A stretch of 64,000 nt of DNA from Macrostomum hystrix (GCA_950097015.1 CATNEN010000012.1:179501-243500); one strand, 5' to 3'. Positions 48,549 to 61,285 are shown, counted from the first letter of the stretch. Notes: generated from the letters alone by a model not told the origin. A program made the numbers and translations.

Positions 48549-51250
48549 GTGATCTCCCACCATTCTCACACATTCTCTCCCATCATTCTCTCCCATCATT
48601 CTCTCCCATCATTCTCTCCCATCATTCTCTCCCATCATTCTCTCCCATCATTCTCTCCCATCATTCTCACCCATTTTCTCCCATTCTCTCCCATCATTCT
48701 CACACATTCTCTCCTGTCATTCTCTCCCATCATTCGCTCCCATCATTCTCTCCCATCATTCTCACACATTCTCTACCATCATTCTCACACATTCTCTCCT
48801 GTCATTCTCTCCCATCATTCTCTCCCATCATTCTCACACATTCTCTCCCATCATTCTCACACATTCTCTCCCATCATTCTCACACATTCTCTCCCATCAT
48901 TCTCACACATTCTCTCCCATCATTCTCACACATTCTCTCCCATTCTCTCCCATCTTTCTCACCCATTCTCTACCATCTTTCTCACCCATTCTCTACCATC
49001 TTTCTCACCCATTATCTCCTATCTTTCTCACCCATTCTCTCCCATCTTTCTCACCCATTCTCTCCCATCATTCTCACCCATTCTCTCCCATTCTCTCCCA
49101 TTCTCTCCCATCTTTCTCACCCATTCTCTCCCATCTTTCTCACCCATTCTCTCCCATCTTTCTCACACATTCTCTCCCATCTTTCTCACCCATTCTCTCC
49201 CATCTTTCTCACCCATTCTCTCCCATCTTTCTCACCCATTCTCTCCCATCTTTCTCACCCATTCTCTCCCATCTTTCTCACCCATTCTCTCCCATCTTTC
49301 TCACCCATTCTCTCCCATCTTTCTCACCCATTCTCTCCCATCATTCTCACACATTCTCTCCCATCATTCTCACACATTCTCTCCCATCATTCTCACACAT
49401 TCTCTCCCATCATTCTCACACATTCTCTCCCATCATTCTCTCCCATCATTCTCTCCCATCATTCTCACCCATCATTCTCACCCATTCTCTCCCATTCTCT
49501 CCCATCTTTCTCACCCATTCTCTACCATCTTTCTCACCCATTATCTCCTATCTTTCTCTCCCATTCTCTCCCATCTTTCTCACCCATTCTCTCCCATTCT
49601 CTCCCATCTTTCTCACCCATTCTCTCCCATTCTCTACCATCTTTCTCACCCATTCTCTACCATCTTTCTCACACATTCTTTCCTGTCATTCTCTCCCATC
49701 ATTCTCTCCCATCATTCTCTCCCATCATTCTCTCCCATCATTCTCACACATTCTCTCCCATCATTCTCACACATTCTCTCCCATCATTCTCTCCCATCAT
49801 TCTCTCCCATCATTCTCACCCATTCTCTCCCATTCTCTCCCATCTTTTTCACCCATTCTCTACCATCTTTCTCACCCATTCTCTCCCATCATTCTCACAC
49901 ATTCTTTCCTGTCATTTTCTCCCATCATTCTCTCCCATCATTCTCACCCATTCTCTCCCATCATTCTCACACATTCTCTCCCATCATTCTCACACATTCT
50001 CTCCCATCATTCTCACACATTCTCTCCCATCATTCTCACACATTCTCTCCCATCATTCTCTCCCATCATTCTCTCCCATCATTCTCACCCATCATTCTCA
50101 CCCATTCTCTCCCATTCTCTCCCATCTTTCTCACCCATTCTCTACCATCTTTCTCACCCATTATCTCCTATCTTTCTCTCCCATTCTCTCCCATCTTTCT
50201 CACCCATTCTCTCCCATTCTCTCCCATCTTTCTCACCCATTCTCTCCCATTCTCTACCATCTTTCTCACCCATTCTCTACCATCTTTCTCACACATTCTT
50301 TCCTGTCATTCTCTCCCATCATTCTCTCCCATCATTCTCTCCCATCATTCTCTCCCATCATTCTCACACATTCTCTCCCATCATTCTCACACATTCTCTC
50401 CCATCATTCTCTCCCATCATTCTCTCCCATCATTCTCACCCATTCTCTCCCATTCTCTCCCATCTTTCTCACCCATTCTCTACCATCTTTCTCACCCATT
50501 CTCTCCCATCATTCTCACACATTCTTTCCTGTCATTTTCTCCCATCATTCTCTCCCATCATTCTCACCCATTCTCTCCCATCATTCTCACACATTCTCTC
50601 CCATCATTCTCACACATTCTCTCCCATCATTCTCACACATTCTCTCCCATCATTCTCACACATTCTCTCCCATCATTCTCACACATTCTCTCCCATCATT
50701 CTCTCCCATCATTCTCTCCCATCATTCTCACCCATCATTCTCACCCATTCTCTCCCATTCTCTCCCATCTTTCTCACCCATTCTCTACCATCTTTCTCAC
50801 CCATTATCTCCTATCTTTCTCTCCCATTCTCTCCCATCTTTCTCACCCATTCTCTACCATCTTTCTCACCCATTATCTCCTATCTTTCTCACCCATTCTC
50901 TCCCATCTTTCTCACCCATTCTCTCCCATCATTCTCACCCATTCTCTCCCATTCTCTCCCATTCTCTCCCATCTTTCTCACCCATTCTCTACTATCTTTC
51001 TCACCCATTCTCTCCCATCTTTCTCACACATTCTCTCCCATCTTTCTCACCCATTCTCTCCCATCTTTCTCACCCATTCTCTCCCATCTTTCTCACCCAT
51101 TCTCTGCCATCTTTCTCACCCATTCTCTCCCATCTTTCTCACCCATTCTCTCCCATCTTTCTCACCCATTCTCTCCCATCTTTCTCACCCATTCTCTACC
51201 ATCTTTCTCACCCATTCTCTGCCATCTTTCTCACCCATTCTCTTACCCAT
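48549..51250 (+). repeat. 2.7-kb array of 15- and 23-bp CT-rich units with higher-order structure
   Basis: Built from a 15-bp unit (cattctctcccat plus ca or ct) and a 23-bp unit (cattctctcccatctttctc plus acc). Rare variants give landmarks: ttatctccta at 49541, 50161 and 50804, with long flanking order conserved, shows segmental repetition of about 620 bp. A 909-codon stop-free frame across it reflects the near-absence of TA and TG, not coding. Confidence 0.95.
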
Positions 51251-51279
51251 GAAATCAGTTTTTTTCATACATTTCTAGC

Positions 51280-52205
51280 CGCATTTGTCACGTATCGGTG
51301 CCCATACGAGTCTCATATCCTTTCGGCTACTCTGCCGGCCTCACTGATTAGCCTAATTGAGTATGGAGGCGGACAAGCTGCGAGAACCCCCATGAGCTGT
51401 CCCGGCATCGATGACGGAACTCAGAACTGATGAGCAGGGGGATCTCGGACAGAGAACGTGGTCCGACTTACAAAATCTGCTTTTGAGCAGTGAGCGCTCA
51501 ATCTAACGACTTTTGCTGGCTACTAGAAGCAATTGCCTGCCACTTAGTCACAGCTGCATGGTAGTGGCGAGAGAGAAGAGAAGCTGATGCTGGGCATTGG
51601 GGGACTGGGGAGTGGACAGCCGGCTGAAAATCAACTTAATCAGATTGCATGCGACCAGAATATCCGCAATCAGATATGCCAGCCACTATATTTCAAGCGT
51701 CAACAGTCGGACCCGACCCTGAGCTTTCCTTTCCTTTTTAAAATGCCCCCCTTCCAACTAACCCAGTTCGAGCACCTCGACTCAAATTATTGGGCCGGGC
51801 TGAGATTACGCAACAAAACTCAGCGCATGCGTCAGCCCCAAACCGCCTGTTGTGAAATATCTCACTGAGCACACGAGAACTGTTGCTTGCTCAAGGCCTA
51901 TAGCTCAAATATGTTGCGCTAACGTCCCTAGGGCTGGTTGAGTCGTTCACGCGTTGCTATCACTGCCGCGCAACTGCCAACTTTGCCCGCCCATCCCCAG
52001 CCACAGACTGCTATCGACTGGCGAAGGGATTTTGAAGGATTACCTACAGCTCTATCCTGGTGGGCATTGGCAGAAATCTGAAAGCATGATGGTCGTGTTT
52101 GGCTGGACCCGGCGAGTCTTTATAGTCTGCCGACAGATATTGTGGTGCAATTCTGCCACTTCAGCTCTCTCCTTCATGGGATACAACAGCGATCCATTCA
52201 TTTCC
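51280..52205. other. Intergenic, nothing recognised
   Basis: More GC-balanced sequence than the surroundings, with short open frames but no recognised domain or splice-compatible coding exon. Confidence 0.4.
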
Positions 52206-52214
52206 TTCATGCCT

Positions 52215-52635
52215 GGGATAGACTAGCAATCCATTCGATTCCTTTAACACTGGGATATATTAGCAATCCATTCTATTCCTTCATGCCTGGGATAGATTAG
52301 CAATCCATTCTATTCCTTCATGCCTGGGATAGATTAGCAATCCATTCTATTCCTTCATGCCTGGGATAGATTAGCAATCCATTCTATTCCTTCATGCCTG
52401 GTATAGATTAGCAATCCATTCTATTCCTTCATGTTTGATATACGAGCTAGATTAGGCAATCCATTCTATTCCTTCATGTTTGATATACGAGATAGATTAG
52501 CAATCCATTCTATTCCTTCATGCCTGGGATAGATTAGCAATCTATTCTATTCCTTCATGCCTGGTATAGATTAGCAATCCATTCTATTCCTTCATGCCTG
52601 GTATAGATTAGCAATCCATTCTATTCCCTCATCCA
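52215..52635 (+). repeat. 37-bp minisatellite
   Basis: About 11 copies of a 37-bp unit containing tagcaatccattctattcct and tcatgcctgggatagat. Two adjacent copies carry tgtttgatatacgag instead of gcctggga. Confidence 0.95.
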
Positions 52636-52639
52636 TGGG

Positions 52640-53350
52640 CCAGGTTTTATTTGATTTCTATTTGTTCATAAAGTCAGGTAAATCATGCTGGTAGATGTAG
52701 TTAAAGTTCAAGCAGATAGCATCTGCTTCAACAAGGTGTGTGCTTTTGTTGACTGGAGAAAAAAGCAGTGTTTCACTGTTTCTGCAGCTAAGCTAGCTTT
52801 ATGTCATTATTCTATGTAATTATATTTTGTGAAATCTCCGCCATGATAAACACAGCAAGTAAGCCCTTAACTTTTTATGATGGTGATTTGAACGAATGAA
52901 GCGTGGTAAATCTCTACGGGCATGCTTAGATTCAGAGCTGCGTGAATCTGCTTCTTCAGATAGTATACCTTAGATTACATTGGAGCCAATTTCCAACAAG
53001 GATATTGTGAATCCGCTCAGCCTGGGTAGGCAGAATTCAAGAAAAAAGGATTGAATTTTCGAGTTGAGCTCGTTTTGGCTCCAGATTTTGGCCCAATCCG
53101 AGCCCGGGGCCCGCTGCGGCAACTTGACAATTTCCAAGAAATCATCGAGTGCCTGACAAAAAAGATGCTAATCTGACTTAGGATTATCGGATTAGCAAGT
53201 CTTTAATTCTAGCCAGTGGCCTGACTGCCAAATTGTCTGGGAAATTGTAATGCCTCAGCCAAGTACTGCCCCATGGTAGAGCGGGACAACATTGACAGTG
53301 TCAGAGTGGCATTGACATCTCATGTCATTCGTAATATTTCCTCGAAATAC
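52640..53350. other. Intergenic, nothing recognised
   Basis: Non-coding sequence between two arrays; no feature recognised. Confidence 0.4.
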
Positions 53351-53354
53351 TCCT

Positions 53355-53590
53355 TCCGACTCTATCCGACTCTATCCGACTCTATCGGACTCTATCGGAC
53401 TCTATCGGACTCTATCCGACTCTATCGGACTCTATCGGACTCTATCCGACTCTATCGGACTCTATCGGACTCTATCGGACTCTATCCAACTCTATCCGAC
53501 TCAACCCGACTCTATCCGCCTCTATCTGACGCTATCCGCCTCTATCCGACTCTATCCGACTCTATCCAACTTTATCACACATTATCCCAC
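53355..53590 (+). repeat. 10-bp minisatellite
   Basis: About 23 copies of gactctatcc/gactctatcg, decaying at the right end to caactttatc and cacattatcc. Confidence 0.95.
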
Positions 53591-54048
53591 GATCTATTTC
53601 ATTCTATCCAGCCACACAACACGTATCTTTTACAGCCATTTTCCCACCCATCCCAACCCTTTCACTGCTTCTATTCCCCTGCTGTGTTTTAGACGGTCGG
53701 CGCAGATTTTTTCACCATTTTTCCCCATTATTAAAGTTTTCCATGAAACTCTTTAAAATCCTTACAGAACTTCTTATGTTAAAGCCAGATTGTGAAACTA
53801 TAAACGCTTTAAACATAATTTAGTTGAACACTGATTAGAGAGCCAATTATAGATGCTCAACTCTGATTGGCTAATCCGACTAACCAATGGGAGAGTAGCG
53901 TGAACGAAAATGGAACAGCGAAGATAGCTAGCTTCCCACGGGTGCGGGGGTTCAGGAAGCTTATCCAAACTCCCGATCCCACAGTGGAAGAAAGAAGAGC
54001 AGAAAGGAGAATTATAAGGCAACAGCGGGCGAACTCGGAGCCGGCCAG

Positions 54049-54570
54049 TGAGTGAAAGAATTTTGTTTAAAGCCTCACAACCCATCTCAGAATCCCGCAC
54101 CCAAACACGCACACACCAGCCGACTCTAGCTGCCTCCTGCCCGAGAACCCCCTAAGACGGAATTGTTTGCCCTGATGATTGGCGACCTCCGCCCTGCCGA
54201 CTGTTGACTCAGGGAGGCGGGTAGGAGCGCGCTCTGCCGACCTGCCGTCTGACGCGGAGCCTCGGAGAATTCGCGGGCGCCGCAGAGACTCGACAATCCT
54301 GAGTAGAGGGGGCGAAAGCTGGAGTAATTGAAGGCAATCCATCAGGTTTCTCCCAGTTCTGGCTAGCATAAAGTCTAGCTAACCAATACCAACGAAGACT
54401 TGCTCAGACCCCCGACCCCAGCAGCAGCAGCAAACTTGTTTCTTTTAACCCCCCCCCGACCCGATTCTTGACAGAAGAGTTGAAACAGGAAACACAGCTA
54501 ATACGGTTCGTACGCTCAGAAGCGAGTGAAGGTCTCAAATCCCAGCTTACTATTCGTTTTGTTCCGTCAG
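54049..54570 (+). other. Candidate 5' UTR intron of the Ig-domain gene
   Basis: A gtgagt donor at 54049 and a pyrimidine-rich acceptor (ttttgttccgtcag) ending at 54570 would splice a leader exon to the exon holding the start codon at 54597. No ATG lies in the open upstream frame, so the leader would be untranslated. Inference from splice consensus only. Confidence 0.4.
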
Positions 54571-54596
54571 GTAGTGGCGGTGCCGCGCAGCGTCGG

Positions 54597-57500
54597 ATGG
54601 CTCTGAGTTGTAGGACTGTCATCCTGGATTATTCAGCGGCGATAATCATCGTTCTGCTCGGTGTTCTGCTGTGCAGTCCGCGAGCTGGCTCGGTCAGCGC
54701 CGACTACGGTGAGTTGAGCTACTCAATTTACCCGCTTTTTGGGTGTCCGGCTCTTCTTGAGCTCTCTTCTTCTTGTCCTTCTTCTTGGATATGAACTTGG
54801 CTTCGAATTACGAGTACCTATAAAAGGTAAGAAAGCGAAAATATCAAGTGTTCTTGTTCTGTGTCAAGATAAAAATTCATTTTTTAATCTGAATTTTTAA
54901 TCTGAATCTGAAGACCAAAGCAGGGGAGGTATTTAGGCCTTTATTTTAAAAGCGATTTCTAACTGTCCGTTTGTATCTCTCCACAACTGCAGCTTGATAC
55001 ATGAGAGCTCTTAATCAATAGTCTAGGTGTAGATTGCTAATGATGAGGTATGAGATGGGCATGGCCTAAATGACTTTAGTCTATTCTATTCTATAATATT
55101 TTACTCTAATATTGTATAGAATATCGTAGTATATTCTAGAAGCAGAATTCCTAAGTGAGGTTTAAGACAAAGACTAGTTATCGACCACAAAATCTGATTG
55201 GCTAAGTGTAGTTGCTATTTTTAGACAAGCTTGTTGTCATTGGCTGGCTTATTTTTAGCCAATGGAAATTTTTACCTGAAATATCTACCTGATACGAGAA
55301 GATAATAGATTAGAATAGATAAGAAGTAGATAAGAATTATCTGCATTGGTAGATCGTCTACAATAGACAGTTTTCCTCTCTATATAGAAATGTATCCCGT
55401 TGTTGATCAAAGTTATTGCAGCCATGCTTGCTAACCCTTTTTGCGGCCACATTGCCATTAGATGTAATGTGCCGCTTGTTTATTTAGCAGGCTTGGAGGG
55501 GCCTTGCAAAGAGATACCAAATAGGGCTTAAAGAAGTCAAACATCACGCTCGCGCTGCCAGTTCCCAACTGGGAGCCATTCGCCGTCAGCCTTCGATCCT
55601 AAATGCGCGGCTGTAAATTCTGGATAAATTCTAGCTTTGCCCCTACCGGCGCCGCCACAAACTGGCCGGGTGGGGCACTAATTCAATTTTTACAGAGCTC
55701 CAAAATCTGATTAAAACCATTAGGCTGGGCTAGCAGTGAGTGTGTGCGGGACAAACTTGCTAGCACAGCTAAGGGGTTGCTAAACCCTAAAAAACTGCCA
55801 TCTGTACCTGCTTGGTGTCTGATAGCTTATAATAGTTTCCAGTGATAATATAGGAATGCGGATGTAATAAAACTCTGATGTTTGCTCATAAGTGCACTTT
55901 TATTCAGATCCATTAGCTAATGCGCGGCAAAAATGTCTAGTTGATCAGCTTTTACCATAAACAACAAACTCATAGATTACCATAGACAACTCATAGATTA
56001 CAATAGACAACTAGCTCATATATTTCCATAGACAACTAGCTCATAGATTACCATAGACAACTAGCTAATAGATTACCATAGACAATTAGCTCATAGATTA
56101 TCATAGACAACTAGCTAATAGATTACCATAGACAACCAACTCATAAATTACCATAGACAACCAACTCACGGCTTCCACGCACACTCTCTCCGCTATAATG
56201 CACTCTTTCCGCCAGCGAAGTATTCAAAAGCGCCCCTCATAAACTTTTGATTCTAAAGAGATGAGTCGAAACTAAAGACTTGCGCTAAGCTTTGGCCGCG
56301 TATATTCTTGATATATATTCTCTCTCTCTCCCTTATACTTAAACTATTGGCACACCAGCCGCAGTCAGTGAGCATTTTGGCATCTCGGCACTCCCTATAT
56401 AGTTAGGCTGCGTTTCAAAATTTGACTATTTCTACAGACTGTACGAGAGAAGCAACAATTCAAGTTCAAAGCTTTAAAAAATCGAAAAAGCAGAAAGAGA
56501 TGCGAGAGAGGAGGTAGAGGAGAGATTAGGGGAGAGCTGATGAGCGAGATGAAAAATGAGAGATGAGAGAGGCGAGATGAGAGAGGAGAGATAAGGGAGG
56601 AGAGTTGAGAGAGGGCAGATGAGAGAGGGGAGATGAGAGAGGGGAGATGAGAGAGGGGAGATGAGGGAGGGCAGATGAGAGAGGGCAGATGAGAGAGGGC
56701 AGACGAGAGAGGAGAGATGAGAGAGGGGAGATGAGAGAGGAGAGATGAGAGAGGGCAGATGAGAGAGGAGATGATGAAGGAGGAGAGATGAGGAAACATT
56801 ATGCTGGACTTAAGTTTCTGTTTTGCTTCCAATCGGTTTCAACAGGAATCGATTCCTCAGTTAATCGCTCTGATTTGGTGATCAGTTTTTAGGCAGATTT
56901 CAATTCTCATCTGCGCTCTTGCTGCTGCACTTTTAACTCTTGAAGCTCTTCCCCCCTGCTCGGAGTGTCTTATTCTAGTGTGTCTGTCTGGCTATGTAAT
57001 GACCCACTCTGCACAATTGCGAGGCGAGCCATAAGACTGGCAGGCGAAGAGAGGAGAAGGTTGCGGCGGGGGGTTCTTAGCGGGCCCGAACCGTTCGACT
57101 GTTGGCAAGCCACCGATTTGGGCCAAGCATTCGGCATTGATTTCTGGCTTCCAAGCGAAACTTGGACAGAGCACTTCCTTCCTTCCTCAGTTCTGTCTCT
57201 TTCCATTCTCTCTCACCGTCCGCTGGTGATGAGCCTTGCCTATATGGATGCGAATTCTACTGATTTGTTGCCATTTTTTATTTCAAATAAAAACGTAGAC
57301 TCAACTTCCACAAGCAACTAACTGGTCAGCAACTGACTTTAGAGCGCAACCTTCTTGAAGACCCCAAGCCACGGCACGTTTGACCCTAGCTGAAAAGTAA
57401 CTAGCAAAAAAAGGAAATTTTTTAGCCAATAACGCAGCTTCACCCGGAGGCCGTCAGCATGCGCAGAATGGGTCGCTAACGAACACAGGACGCCTGCGGC

Positions 57501-58268
57501 TCCTCCCCCCGACTGTTGGAACGTGGCAGTTGCAAAATTATACTTATTTTTGCCAGCTCTTCCACAACTTCTTCTCCGTGTCCCCTATAGCCTAGTTCTC
57601 CGTCTTCTTCTGCTACTTCTTGCTGAGCTGAGTTCTTGAAGTCCGCCAGCTGCGGCGTAACGGCACTTGTGTGTCCGGCTAAATTATAAGTCATGCAGCC
57701 GGGTTGCATGCTGTAGGTGCACTCACTTTTTGCCGAGGTGGTATCAGGGGACCGCGGGAGCCATGCTGCAGCCGCAGACGGGAAATATCCCCTTCCCACT
57801 AGTGGGAATTCAATTACAGGCGTAGCTAAGGCATGGCTCTGGTCCTACCCTCCTGCCGGCTCGCCAGCTTTCTGACCCCTGCAATAACTGCGGCCAATTT
57901 CAAGCTCACATGATTGTTAAATTCTCTTTGGAAAATCATTGAATGATCAATTGAGCTTATTTATAACATCACTTCATAAACATTTCTATATGCAAAACAG
58001 ACAGCAGCGATTTGCATTTTTCAATATCATGTCTAAACTACGAAGTATGAGTTTTGATTCAGGAAAATCAATTTATTAAATATTATTATGTATCCTTATT
58101 GACACCAAGTGCTTAGAGCTATGACCTCCCCTACCTCTTATCCCCATAGAATCCACGCCAAGGACATTTTTCGCGTCGCGAGAAGAGCTAGTTCAAGGCG
58201 TCCTGGGCGAGTCCGTCATCCTGCCGTGCACCTTCGTGGTGGAGCAACAGGCCGATCCGGATATCAAT
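54597..58268 (+). CDS. Immunoglobulin-superfamily membrane or secreted protein, first two coding exons
   Basis: Exon 1 (54597-54708) encodes a signal peptide: a basic start MALSCRTVILDY, a hydrophobic run AAIIIVLLGVLLCS, then small residues before the likely cleavage around SVSA. It ends in phase 1 at a gtgagt donor. Exon 2 (58150-58268) starts after an ag acceptor in the matching phase and gives ESTPRTFFASREELVQGVLG, then ESVILPCTFVVEQQADPDIN. That is the N-terminal half of an Ig V/I-type domain, with the first cysteine in the usual ESVILPC context. The second cysteine and the Trp would be in the next exon, which is beyond the window. Exon 2 seems to end at a GC donor (gcaagt), and a 21-bp minisatellite starts ten bases later. 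Which IgSF family it belongs to (adhesion, nephrin-like, other) cannot be told. Confidence 0.75.
54709..55960 (+). other. Ig gene intron 1, first part
   Basis: Intronic sequence of the Ig-domain gene with no coding similarity on either strand; nothing else recognised. Confidence 0.5.
55965..56165 (+). repeat. 25-bp minisatellite in Ig gene intron 1
   Basis: About eight units containing catagattaccatagacaac with ta-g-ctcata or ta-g-ctaata variants. Confidence 0.9.
56515..56795 (-). repeat. GA-rich minisatellite in Ig gene intron 1
   Basis: About 18 imperfect 15-bp units of gatgagagaggggag and gatgagagagggcag type. Purines lie on the + strand, the opposite of the 45-51 kb tracts. Confidence 0.9.
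56800..58148 (+). other. Ig gene intron 1, last part, nothing recognised
   Basis: Intronic sequence up to the exon 2 acceptor. Short open frames on both strands show no recognisable domain. Confidence 0.4.
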
Positions 58269-58277
58269 GCAAGTTCA

Positions 58278-58760
58278 CTCATTCTGGGATGCGGATGTGT
58301 CATTCTGGGATGCGGATGTGTCATTCTGGGATGCGGATGTGTCATTCTGGGATGCGGATGTGTCATTCTGGGATGCGGATGTGTCATTCTGGGATGCGGA
58401 TGTGTCATTCTGGGATGCGGATGTGTCATTCTGGGATGCGGATGTGTCATTCTGGGATGCGGATGTGTCATTCTGGGATGCGGATGTGTCATTCCGGGAT
58501 GTCATTCTGTCTCTGTGTTATGCTGATGTATCATTGTGTTTTGCTGATGGATCATTGTGTTATACTGATGGATCATTGTGTTATACTGATGAATCATTGT
58601 GTTATACCGATGGATCATTGTGTTATACTGATGAATCATTGTGTTATGCTGATGAATCATTGTGTTATGCTGATGGGTCATTGTGTTATACCGATGGATC
58701 ATTGTGTTATGCTGATGAATCATTGTGTTATGCTGATGGGTCATTGTGTTTTGATGGGTT
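58278..58760 (+). repeat. Two adjoining 21-bp minisatellite blocks in Ig gene intron 2
   Basis: Block 1 (58278-58500): about 11 near-perfect copies of tcattctgggatgcggatgt plus g. Block 2 (58502-58760): about 12 copies of tcattgtgttatgctgatgg plus a, with t/c and g/a variants. The two units have the same length and align (tcatt.tg..at.c.gatg), so they probably share an origin. The period is a multiple of three, giving stop-free shadows in several frames. Confidence 0.95.
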
Positions 58761-58764
58761 CGCA

Positions 58765-59445
58765 AGCCTGGTCAGCCTCAATATAGTAGTCCAATCGACG
58801 CATTGACCAGTTGATTTCGCAAATTCCCAATCCCACTGGTGCCACTGAGCCGACAAAAGGCCGGCCCGAAACCCGCAAGGCATTAGGCGGGTGGATTGGG
58901 GTCAAATCCTCAACTGGCCCGGTAGGCTCTGACCAGTGAGAAATCCATTAGAACCCGGGCCTCGTCATGAATAAATGCATGCCGGCTGCCGACCCTCCGA
59001 CTGCTCAACAGGCCCATCGAAGGCGGGACGACTAGCTCTAAATCCCCCTTTTTTGCTGCCCCATCTTCTCTCCCTCTCTCGAACATTCTTACTCCTTTTC
59101 TCCCCATTAATTTCGCGCATCGATTTCTCTCCCCTGAACTCCCTAGTCCGTGTCCTCGAGCTCCCAGCTTCAGTCATCCTTGCCGCCGCCGCCAACATCT
59201 AGACGGTGCCCGTGTTCCAAAATAAATCCCTCGCGTTCATCAGTTTTCTAAAGCCCTGCTCATGGCTGTCTCGCAGAGGCCAATCTTTTGTTTAAAGCTT
59301 CCGAGTGGTCAAGTTTGAGCACTCAAAAGATACTCGGAACTCCTCAACCCTTCCAGCCGTTCATAGGATTAATTTGCATAGCTGAGCATTTGGAAGTATA
59401 GGTCTTGTAGCAGCATAGATATAGTGTTAATAAACGCGTATTATT
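58765..59445. other. Ig gene intron 2, between arrays, nothing recognised
   Basis: Mixed-composition intronic sequence with no further Ig exon, RNA gene or transposon recognised. Confidence 0.4.
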
Positions 59446-61285
59446 AATGAATCTTCCATAGTGTTCCAAGCAGTCACAGAATCTCCCATAGTGTTCCAAG
59501 CAGTCACGGAATCTCCCATAGTGTTCCAAGCAGTCACAGAATCTCCCATAGTGTTCCAAGCAGTCACGGAATCTCCCATAGTGTTCCAAGCAGTCACGGA
59601 ATCTCCCATAGTGTTCCAAGCAGTCACAGAATCTCCCATAGTGTTCCAAGCAGTCACGGAATCTCCCATAGTGTTCCAAGCAGTCACGGAATCTCCCATA
59701 GTGTTCCAAGCAGTCACGGAATCGTCCATAGTGTTCCAAGCAGTCACGGAATCTCCCATAGTGTTCCAAGCAGTCACAGAATCTCCCATAGTGTTCCAAG
59801 CAGTCACAGAATCTCCCATAGTGTTCCAAGCAGTCACGGAATCTCCCATAGTGTTCCAAGCAGTCACAGAATCTTCCATAGTGTTCCAAGCAGTCACAGA
59901 ATCTTCCATAGTGTTCCAAGCAGTCACAGAATCTTCCATAGTGTTCCAAGCAGTCACGGAATCTCCCATAGTGTTCCAAGCAGTCACGGAATCTCCCATA
60001 GTGTTCCAAGCAGTCACGGAATCTCCCATAGTGTTCCAAGCAGTCACGGAATCGTCCATAGTGTTCCAAGCAGTCACGGAATCTCCCATAGTGTTCCAAG
60101 CAGTCACAGAATCTCCCATAGTGTTCCAAGCAGTCACGGAATCTCCCATAGTGTTCCAAGCAGTCACGGAATCTTCCATAGTGTTCCAAGCAGTCACGGA
60201 ATCTCCCATAGTGTTCCAAGCAGTCACAGAATCTTCCATAGTGTTCCAAGCAGTCACAGAATCTCCCATAGTGTTCCAAGCAGTCACAGAATCTCCCATA
60301 GTGTTCCAAGCAGTCACGGAATCTCCCATAGTGTTCCAAGCAGTCACGGAATCTTCCATAGTGTTCCAAGCAGTCACAGAATCTTCCATAGTGTTCCAAG
60401 CAGTCACGGAATCTCCCATAGTGTTCCAAGCAGTCACGGAATCTCCCATAGTGTTCCAAGCAGTCACAGAATCTTCCATAGTGTTCCAAGCAGTCACGGA
60501 ATCTTCCATAGTGTTCCAAGCAGTCACAGAATCTTCCATAGTGTTCCAAGCAGTCACAGAATCTTCCATAGTGTTCCAAGCAGTCACGGAATCTCCCATA
60601 GTGTTCCAAGCAGTCACGGAATCTTCCATAGTGTTCCAAGCAGTCACGGAATCTCCCATAGTGTTCCAAGCAGTCACAGAATCTTCCATAGTGTTCCAAG
60701 CAGTCACGGAATCTTCCATAGTGTTCCAAGCAGTCACAGAATCTTCCATAGTGTTCCAAGCAGTCACGGAATCTCCCATAGTGTTCCAAGCAGTCACGGA
60801 ATCTTCCATAGTGTTCCAAGCAGTCACGGAATCTCCCATAGTGTTCCAAGCAGTCACAGAATCTCCCATAGTGTTCCAAGCAGTCACGGAATCTTCCATA
60901 GTGTTCCAAGCAGTCACGGAATCTCCCATAGTGTTCCAAGCAGTCACAGAATCTCCCATAGTGTTCCAAGCAGTCACAGAATCTCCCATAGTGTTCCAAG
61001 CAGTCACGGAATCTCCCATAGTGTTCCAAGCAGTCACAGAATCTTCCATAGTGTTCCAAGCAGTCACAGAATCTTCTATAGTGTTCCAAGCAGTCACAGA
61101 ATCTCCCATAGTGTTCCAAGCAGTCACAGAATCTTCCATAGTGTTCCAAGCAGTCACAGAATCTTCCATAGTGTTCCAAGCAGTCACAGAATCTTCCATA
61201 GTGTTCCAAGCAGTCACAGAATCTTCCATAGTGTTCCAAGCAGTCACAGAATCTCCCATAGTGTTCCAAGCAGTCACGGAAGCTT
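59446..61285 (+). repeat. 30-bp minisatellite, about 61 copies
   Basis: Strictly 30-bp units of gtgttccaagcagtcacaga plus atctcccata, with no length change from 59461 to 61270. Nearly all variation is at two sites: cacaga/cacgga and atctccc/atcttcc. A rarer atcgtcc occurs twice, 330 bp apart. Stop-free frames of 616-641 codons on both strands are artefacts of a period divisible by three. Confidence 0.98.

Noticed and set aside
48549-51278. 909-codon Ser/His/Pro/Phe-rich frame
   Set aside because: Composition effect of CT-rich units lacking TA and TG; unit lengths of 23 and 15 change the frame without changing openness, and no coding signal is seen.
53867-54055. 62-codon frame that would splice in frame to the Ig gene signal peptide
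   Set aside because: It begins at TTG and contains no ATG, so a leader exon is a better reading; the signal peptide start at 54597 is preferred.
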